The translations under genes were made by a program, and so were the position numbers. From Alphaproteobacteria bacterium (GTDB taxonomy: Bacteria; Pseudomonadota; Alphaproteobacteria; Micropepsales; Micropepsaceae): a DNA stretch of 64,000 nucleotides. Positions 58,850 through 64,000 of this stretch are shown in pieces; positions within the stretch are counted from its first letter, which is position 1; every line of letters starts with the position of its first letter. The notes beneath the pieces were generated by a model. It ran no database searches and was not told the origin of the DNA. It worked only from the letters and a program-made list of their open reading frames with translations. The DNA is taken from NCBI GenBank assembly GCA_024236055.1, contig JACKLF010000003.1:467791-531790 (forward strand). Direction: 5' to 3'.

Positions 58850-59854
58850 GTGAAACGGGCGGAACCGGGACAGCAGGAGTGGGAGCCACCGGCGGCCACA
58901 GCGGCGCCGGAGCGCCCCTTGCTGGCCGTTCTGGACCTGGGGACCAACAATTGCCGCCTTTTGATCGCCACGCCCTCGGCCCGGGGCGGCTTCAAGGTGG
59001 TCGATTCCTTTTCACGGATTGTCCGGCTGGGCGAGGGGGTGGGCCAGACCGGCCTGCTGTCCCAGGCCGCCATGGACCGTACGATCGCCGCCCTCAAAAT
59101 CTCCGCGGAACGAATCGCCCGTCTCAAGGTCCGCCATGTGCGCTGCATCGCCACCCAGGCGGCGCGGCTGGCCGCCAATGCCGATGTGCTGGTGGCCCGC
59201 GCGCGCGACGAGGCCGGCCTGACGCTCGAGGTCATCCCCGCCGAGGAGGAAGCCGAGCTGGCGGCGCTGGGCTGCGCGCCCCTGATCGGACGGCGCTACA
59301 AGGGCGCGCTGGTCTTCGATATCGGCGGCGGCTCGACGGAAATCATCTGGCTGGAAAAGACGCCGGATGGCCCCCAGAACCGCCTGTCCGCCTCGGTGCC
59401 GCTGGGTGTGGTCAGCCTGGCCGAGGCCTATGGCCCCGAAGCACGCAGCCACAAGGGCTTTGCCCGCATGCGCGCCGACCTGAAAAAGCAGTTCGCCCCC
59501 ATCGCCCGGCAAATGGAGGGGCTGGATGTGCGCAAGAACCATCTTCTGGGCACGTCGGGCACCGTGACCACCCTGGCCGCCATCGCGTTGAACCTGAGCC
59601 GTTACAGCCGTGCGCGGGTCGATGCGAGCTGGCACGAAACCCGCGCCATGCTGCGGGTGGTGGACCGGCTGGTGGGCCTGGACGTGCCCGAGCTGGTCAA
59701 GATCGGGCCCATCGGAAAAGAACGCGCCGACCTGATGCTGCCCGGCTGCGCCATCTTCGCGGCGATCTGCGCGCTGTGGCCGGCGCCGATGCTGCGGGTG
59801 GCCGACCGGGGCTTGCGCGAAGGCATGCTGCGCCAGCTGGCGAAACAGTTGTGA
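58850..59854 (+). CDS. Ppx/GppA-family phosphatase
   Basis: The 334-residue enzyme of the actin-like ATPase fold has AVLDLGTNNCRLLIA, FDIGGGSTEIIW and LGTSGTVTTLAA, the phosphate-binding loops of exopolyphosphatase / guanosine pentaphosphate phosphatase. It has only the two core domains, without the HD-like C-terminal domain of the long Ppx type. I chose GTG 58850, which has GGAGG eight bases ahead and starts about 25 residues before the core; the open frame upstream is low-complexity and partly antisense to the tRNA region. It lies 13 bases upstream of rlmE, a pairing common in alphaproteobacteria. Confidence 0.9.
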   Translation: MKRAEPGQQEWEPPAATAAPERPLLAVLDLGTNNCRLLIATPSARGGFKVVDSFSRIVRLGEGVGQTGLLSQAAMDRTIAALKISAERIARLKVRHVRCIATQAARLAANADVLVARARDEAGLTLEVIPAEEEAELAALGCAPLIGRRYKGALVFDIGGGSTEIIWLEKTPDGPQNRLSASVPLGVVSLAEAYGPEARSHKGFARMRADLKKQFAPIARQMEGLDVRKNHLLGTSGTVTTLAAIALNLSRYSRARVDASWHETRAMLRVVDRLVGLDVPELVKIGPIGKERADLMLPGCAIFAAICALWPAPMLRVADRGLREGMLRQLAKQL

Positions 59855-59867
59855 AGGTCTCAGGAAA

Positions 59868-60533
59868 ATGACCGGACCGGATGGATCGGGCCGCGGGCGA
59901 ACCCCGGTCAAGGTGAAGAAGTCGCGGGGGCGCACGGCTTCGTCGCGCCAATGGCTGCAACGCCAGCTCAACGACCCGTATGTCGCCGCCGCCCGGCAGA
60001 AGGGCTATCGCAGCCGCGCCGCCTTCAAGCTGGTCGAGCTGGACAGCAAGTACCGCTTCCTGAAAAAGGGCGCGCGGGTGCTGGACCTTGGGGCCGCGCC
60101 CGGCGGCTGGAGCCAGGTCGCCGCCCAGCGCGGCGCCACCGTGGTGGCCGCCGATGTGCTGGAGATGGAATCGCTGCCCGGCGTGACGGTACTCCAGGCT
60201 GATTTGACCGACCCGGATGTGCCCGGACAGTTGAAGGATGCGTTGGGCGGGCCCGCCGACCTGGTGCTGACCGACATGGCCGCGCCCACCACGGGCCACC
60301 GCGCCACCGACCATATCCGCACCATCGCGCTGGTGGAGATCGCGCTGGATGTGGCGCTGGACGTCCTCAAACCCGGGGGCGCGTTCGTCGGCAAGGTGTT
60401 CCAGGGCGGGGCGACCGGCGATCTGCTGGCGCGCATGAAGCGCCATTTCCGCGAGGTGCGCCACGTCAAGCCGCCGGCCAGCCGCGCCGAGTCGGTGGAG
60501 CTGTATGTCGTGGCGCTTGGCTTCAAGCCGTAA
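59868..60533 (+). CDS. rlmE: 23S rRNA 2'-O-ribose methyltransferase (U2552)
   Basis: The 221-residue SAM-dependent enzyme methylates the ribose of U2552 in the large-subunit A-loop. It has the RNA-binding start SSRQWLQRQLNDPYVAAARQKGYRSRAAFKL, motif I LDLGAAPGGWSQVA, the catalytic Asp in LVLTDMAAPTTGH and the Lys in GAFVGKVFQGG, giving the K-D-K-E type set of the RrmJ/FtsJ family. AGGAAA precedes the ATG. It shares a transcript with the Ppx/GppA gene and ends at a long perfect hairpin. Confidence 0.95.
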   Translation: MTGPDGSGRGRTPVKVKKSRGRTASSRQWLQRQLNDPYVAAARQKGYRSRAAFKLVELDSKYRFLKKGARVLDLGAAPGGWSQVAAQRGATVVAADVLEMESLPGVTVLQADLTDPDVPGQLKDALGGPADLVLTDMAAPTTGHRATDHIRTIALVEIALDVALDVLKPGGAFVGKVFQGGATGDLLARMKRHFREVRHVKPPASRAESVELYVVALGFKP

Positions 60534-60557
60534 CCTTCAAGCTGCAAGTGGACATGC

Positions 60558-60590
60558 AAAAGGCCCCGGCGACAATGTCGCCGGGGCCTT
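60558..60590. terminator. Hairpin terminator between rlmE and the DUF992 gene
   Basis: AAGGCCCCGGCGAC (60560-60573) pairs perfectly over 14 bases with GTCGCCGGGGCCTT (60577-60590) around AAT. The reverse-strand transcript ends in TTTT after the stem; the forward side has only TT, so it works best for the DUF992 gene but can serve both. Confidence 0.8.
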
Positions 60591-60608
60591 CCGCATTGAA
60601 GATGTGAC

Positions 60609-61097
60609 TTACGAGTTCGGCACGGCCTTCAGGCTGATCGAACCGATGCCAGCCGCCACGTTCAGGCCCTTGGAGCCTTCCAGGCTGAGCGGCTGCAGGG
60701 TGATCGACTTGTCGAAGCCGCCAACCAGCGCATTGGCGCCGGCGCCGACGCCGACATTGGCCTGGGCGCTGGCGCCGACATAGTCGCCTTCCAGCGCGCC
60801 CTTGCGCATGTCGGAGGTGGGCGCGAACACGCCCCACACCAGCACGCCGCCTTCGGTGTAACCGATATCGACGCCGAACTTGGAGATCGCGCCGGTATAG
60901 CGCTCATAGTGCTTGCCATTGCCGCGATAGGTGCAGTGCAGGTCCTTGGAGGAGCCGAACACAAAGCCCCAGCCGCTGGACACGTTGCAGGTCAGTTCGC
61001 CCACGCGCACGCCATGGGGGGCGGCATTGGCGCTACCGGCCAGCGCGATGCCGGCCACGGCAATCGCCGCACCGACGGTCATACGAAATGTCTTCAT
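60609..61097 (-). CDS. DUF992 secreted protein
   Basis: The 162-residue protein has a signal peptide (GAAIAVAGIALAGSANA) and the DUF992 pattern: VGELTCNVSSGWGFVFGSSKDLHCTY with a Cys pair likely joined as a disulfide, GAISKFGVDIGYTEGGVLVWGVFAPT and Gly-rich strands to the end. DUF992 proteins are periplasmic or outer-membrane-associated beta proteins found mostly in alphaproteobacteria; their role is unknown. It is transcribed alone, divergent from guaB across 246 bases. Confidence 0.88.
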   Translation of the reverse strand: MKTFRMTVGAAIAVAGIALAGSANAAPHGVRVGELTCNVSSGWGFVFGSSKDLHCTYRGNGKHYERYTGAISKFGVDIGYTEGGVLVWGVFAPTSDMRKGALEGDYVGASAQANVGVGAGANALVGGFDKSITLQPLSLEGSKGLNVAAGIGSISLKAVPNS

Positions 61098-61343
61098 TCC
61101 TCATACTCCTTGGGGAAATGGAAATCCGGGAAGATTTGACGGCCGTCAGGCCAAGAACGTGCCGTGGTCCCATTCGGTTCCGGCCGGGGTTGGCCGTGCC
61201 GCCGGCAAAACGCCGCAATCCCATTGGTTACAGGGATTTAGGACAGGGCCGGGCCCGGAGCCGTGGATGCGGGTTCCCGCCCCCTTGCTTTGAATCGGCG
61301 TCGCTGATACAGGCTCGGCGCTCCAACGGGAGCGTCTTCTTCC

Positions 61344-62831
61344 ATGACCAGACCAGACAAAGCCATCCGCGAAGCCCTGACCTTCGACGATGTGCTGCTG
61401 GTGCCTGGCGCCTCCGAAGTCCTGCCTGCCCAGGTCGATACCCGCAGCCGCCTGACCAAGACGGTGGAACTGGGCATCCCGCTTCTGTCCGCCGCCATGG
61501 ACACCGTGACCGAGGCGCCGCTGGCCATCGCCATGGCCCAGGCCGGCGGCATGGGCGTGATCCACAAGAACCTGGGCGTCGAGGAACAGGCCGAGCATGT
61601 GCGCCGGGTCAAGCGCTATGAAAGCGGCATGGTGGTCAATCCGGTCACCATCCTGCCTGACGCCACGCTGGCCGACGCCAAGGAACTGATGGCGCGCCAC
61701 CGCATCAGTGGCGTGCCGGTGGTGGAAAGCGTCGACGCCAAGGGTTCGGGCAAGCTGGTCGGCATCCTGACCAACCGCGACGTGCGCTTTGCCGCCGATC
61801 CGCGCCAGCAGGTGCGCGAGCTGATGACCACCAAGCTGGTCACGGTGAAGGAAGGCGTGAAGCCGGACGAGGCGCGCCGCCTGCTGCACCAGCATCGCAT
61901 CGAGAAGATCCTGGTGGTCGACGATGCCTATCGCTGCGTCGGCCTGGTCACCGTGAAGGACATCGAGAAGGCGCAGAAATTCCCCAACGCCTGCAAGGAC
62001 GAGCGCGGTCGCCTGCGCGTGGCTGCCGCCACCGGCGTGGGCGAGGACGGCTATGCCCGCGCCATGTCGCTGATGGAGGCCGAATGCGACGTGATCGTGG
62101 TCGATACCGCCCATGGCCATTCGCGCGGCGTGCTGGACGCGATCAGCCGCATCAAGAAGCAGAGCAATTATATCCAGGTCGCGGGCGGCAACATCGCCAC
62201 CGCCGACGCGGCGCGCGCGCTGATCGATGCGGGCGCCGACGCGCTGAAAGTGGGCATCGGCCCCGGCTCGATCTGCACCACCCGTGTGGTGGCGGGCGTG
62301 GGCGTGCCCCAGCTGACCGCGATCATGGATGCGGTGTCGGTCGCCCATGACGCAGGCGTGCCGGTGATCGGCGACGGCGGCATCAAATATTCCGGTGACC
62401 TGGCCAAGGCGCTGGCGGCCGGCGCCAGCGTGGCGATGGTCGGCTCGCTGCTGGCGGGCACCGAGGAAGCGCCGGGCGAGGTGTTCCTCTATCAGGGCCG
62501 TTCCTACAAGGGCTATCGCGGCATGGGCAGCGTGGGCGCGATGGCGCGCGGCAGCGCCGATCGCTATTTCCAGGCCGAGGTCAGCGACGCCTTGAAGCTG
62601 GTGCCCGAAGGCGTGGAAGGCCAGGTGCCCTACAAGGGTCCCGTGGCCGGCGTCGTGCACCAGATCATCGGCGGCCTGCGCGCCGCGATGGGCTATACCG
62701 GCTGCCGCACCATCGACGAATTCCATACCAAGGCGGAGTTCGTGCGCATCACCGGCGCGGGCCTGCGCGAAAGCCATGTCCATGACGTGACGGTGACGCG
62801 TGAGGCGCCCAACTATCAGGGCAGGCAGTAA
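61344..62831 (+). CDS. guaB: Inosine-5'-monophosphate dehydrogenase
   Basis: The 495-residue TIM-barrel enzyme oxidises IMP to XMP, the first committed step to GMP. It starts EALTFDDVLLVPGASEVLP, has two CBS regulatory domains inserted at about 95-215 and the catalytic Cys311 in GIGPGSICTTRVVAG, followed by the flap region YRGMGSVGAMARGSADRYF. Length and order are standard. ATG 61344 starts at the conserved N-terminus. A palindromic repeat begins six bases after the stop. Confidence 0.96.
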   Translation: MTRPDKAIREALTFDDVLLVPGASEVLPAQVDTRSRLTKTVELGIPLLSAAMDTVTEAPLAIAMAQAGGMGVIHKNLGVEEQAEHVRRVKRYESGMVVNPVTILPDATLADAKELMARHRISGVPVVESVDAKGSGKLVGILTNRDVRFAADPRQQVRELMTTKLVTVKEGVKPDEARRLLHQHRIEKILVVDDAYRCVGLVTVKDIEKAQKFPNACKDERGRLRVAAATGVGEDGYARAMSLMEAECDVIVVDTAHGHSRGVLDAISRIKKQSNYIQVAGGNIATADAARALIDAGADALKVGIGPGSICTTRVVAGVGVPQLTAIMDAVSVAHDAGVPVIGDGGIKYSGDLAKALAAGASVAMVGSLLAGTEEAPGEVFLYQGRSYKGYRGMGSVGAMARGSADRYFQAEVSDALKLVPEGVEGQVPYKGPVAGVVHQIIGGLRAAMGYTGCRTIDEFHTKAEFVRITGAGLRESHVHDVTVTREAPNYQGRQ

Positions 62832-62836
62832 TTTTC

Positions 62837-62949
62837 TGACCCCCTCCGCCCTGCGCAGCTTTGCTCAGCGTGCGCCGGCCTCAGCCGCCGCACTGCTTCG
62901 CGCTGCTGCGGGCACCTCCCCCTCCAGGCGCTTCGCGCCGAAGGGGAGG
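62837..62949. repeat. Palindromic intergenic repeat, copy 2
   Basis: It begins TGACCCCCTCCG (11 of 12 bases as in copy 1 at 6298) and ends in CCTCCCC (62915-62921) and GGCGC (62927-62931) pairing with GCGCC (62935-62939) and GGGGAGG (62943-62949). It covers the last 28 codons of the convergent sterol desaturase-family gene. Confidence 0.55.
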
Positions 62950-63956
62950 CGGGCTTGTGCCTGCTGCGGGATCAGCAAGCGTCCCGCATTCACGAACGGC
63001 TGGATCAGCAGGCCCGCGATGGTGTGCGGGCCGTAGCGGTCCTGTTCGACATCCGCGCCGAAGGTCAGCTTTTCACGCGCTTGTTCGCTTATTGGGTCAA
63101 TCAGCGTGCCGAACATGCGGTCCCACACCGCAAGGCAACTGCCCAGATTGCTGCCGAAATGCGCCGGGCAGGTGGAATGGTGAACCTGGTGGTGCGCCGG
63201 CGAGAAAATGATCCTGCCCAGCCAGCCCTCGAAATGAATCGGCAGATGGCTGTGCTGCAGATGGATGGTGGTGCAGACGAACAGCACCAGCAGGACATTG
63301 GTCCCCGACAGCAGCACCGGCTGGGCCGGGCCCAGCAGATGGTGCATTACGCCCGCCGCCGCGCCGACACCCAGCGCCACGATATTGGTGAAGACCAGGC
63401 TGTCGATGGGGTGCATGCGAAAGGCGGTCAGCGGCGTCAGTACTTCGGCGGTGTGGTGCACGCGGTGGAATTCCCACAACAGCGGCACCTTGTGCTTCAG
63501 CCAGTGATCGCCCCAATAGGAAAAGTCATAGGCCATGAACAGCACCAGCGTGACGAGACCGCTGGCGGCCCAGGAGGGCAGCGCGCTGGCGTCGGCGGGG
63601 CCGAACGCACCATCCAGCGCATGGCCCAGGCCATTGGCGATGGCGCTGGCCGACCAGATGCCCCAGCCGATCAGCGCGCCTGTGGCGAAGATGTTGAGCA
63701 GGAAAAGCCAGCCATCGGCCCGGCTGGACGGCGCCAGCCACAGGCCCCGGCGAAACAGCGCGCGGCCCATCGCGGCCATGCGCGGCATGCCGCGCCCTGC
63801 ACGCAGGCGCCGTCGCATCAGGAATCCGGCTGCGATCGCGCCCGCCACCGCCAGCGACATCAGCGAAAAGGTCGAACCCGGCGACAACAGAACATCGCCC
63901 AGCACCGCCGCGATGTGGTGCGCGTCAAAGGCTTGCGGGGCGGGTGGCAGGACCAT
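62865..63956 (-). CDS. Sterol desaturase / fatty acid hydroxylase-family membrane protein
   Basis: The 363-residue di-iron membrane enzyme has several helices and the histidine boxes DHWLKH, EFHRVHHTAE and HHQVHHS expected for the family, plus further His in the C-terminal half (HLQHSHLPIHFEG). Members hydroxylate or desaturate sterols, fatty acids, carotenoids or ether lipids; the substrate cannot be inferred. The last 28 codons (KRLEGEVPAAARSSAAAEAGAR and just before) are coded by a palindromic repeat, so the original protein end was probably a little after the KLTFGADVEQDRYG segment. The start 63956 gives MVLPPAPQAFD and has no competitor nearby. Confidence 0.86.
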   Translation of the reverse strand: MVLPPAPQAFDAHHIAAVLGDVLLSPGSTFSLMSLAVAGAIAAGFLMRRRLRAGRGMPRMAAMGRALFRRGLWLAPSSRADGWLFLLNIFATGALIGWGIWSASAIANGLGHALDGAFGPADASALPSWAASGLVTLVLFMAYDFSYWGDHWLKHKVPLLWEFHRVHHTAEVLTPLTAFRMHPIDSLVFTNIVALGVGAAAGVMHHLLGPAQPVLLSGTNVLLVLFVCTTIHLQHSHLPIHFEGWLGRIIFSPAHHQVHHSTCPAHFGSNLGSCLAVWDRMFGTLIDPISEQAREKLTFGADVEQDRYGPHTIAGLLIQPFVNAGRLLIPQQAQARLPFGAKRLEGEVPAAARSSAAAEAGAR

Positions 63957-64000
63957 GGCCCATCATCGCGCCGGCATGGTTGCCGCCGCGATAAGAAGGT

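Overview
The window is about 64 kb of GC-rich (roughly 65 percent) bacterial chromosome that is almost fully coding. Gene content points to an aerobic alphaproteobacterium: a two-domain cold-shock protein, an Atm1-type exporter, a GluRS2-type glutamyl-tRNA synthetase, CimA, a DUF992 protein, two large TonB-dependent receptors, PQQ dehydrogenases with cytochrome c, and Tat-type hydrolases. Family and genus cannot be fixed from the sequence; a Rhizomicrobium/Micropepsaceae, caulobacterial or sphingomonad relative would fit. I see no rRNA, CRISPR array, prophage or insertion sequence.

Layout. 1-6.3 kb: end of an oxidoreductase gene, then a tightly packed forward run nadE-gltX-cysS-cimA (NAD, charged tRNA and isoleucine precursor synthesis), with a possible 14-residue Cys-containing leader peptide before cysS. 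6.4-13.9 kb: csaA-LOG pair, Atm1-type ABC exporter with a tiny membrane protein ahead of it, double cold-shock protein head-to-head with a DEAD-box helicase, a YaiI/YqxD protein and SelO. 13.9-27.3 kb: an accessory catabolic block. A reverse operon Ldh-type oxidoreductase / iron alcohol dehydrogenase / aldehyde dehydrogenase is divergent from a GntR/FCD regulator, with a perfect 12-bp palindrome just upstream of the operon. A second reverse operon encodes cytochrome c, a PQQ alcohol dehydrogenase, a heme-PQQ dehydrogenase and an RraA-like protein, divergent from a 1085-residue TonB-dependent receptor. Together these suggest outer-membrane uptake, periplasmic oxidation and cytosolic oxidation of an unidentified alcohol or hydroxy-acid type compound.

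27.4-33.8 kb: a small secreted His/Tyr-rich protein, a DHA2 transporter overlapping an aldo/keto reductase, a secreted alpha/beta hydrolase, and a translationally coupled pair of unfamiliar genes (a ferredoxin-fused protein and a Cys/His partner). That pair is the best candidate for an undescribed system. 34-46.7 kb: a secreted NHL propeller; a reverse CE7 esterase-eda-kdgK operon (2-keto-3-deoxygluconate catabolism) divergent from a sugar MFS transporter and a B3-like metallo-hydrolase across a LacI-type site; a formylglycine-generating enzyme divergent from its probable client sulfatase; a phospholipase C-type esterase; a YncE-like propeller; and a secreted protein with a duplicated Cys motif.

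46.7-58.5 kb: a 706-bp gene-free leader, a second TonB-dependent receptor followed by a secreted RraA-like protein, a TetR-controlled RND efflux operon with two direct-repeat sites, and an NHL propeller carrying a Golgi-GLG1-type Cys-rich repeat. 58.5-64 kb returns to housekeeping: tRNA-Gln(CUG), Ppx/GppA, rlmE, a DUF992 protein, guaB, and a sterol desaturase-family protein whose 3' end runs into a palindromic repeat.
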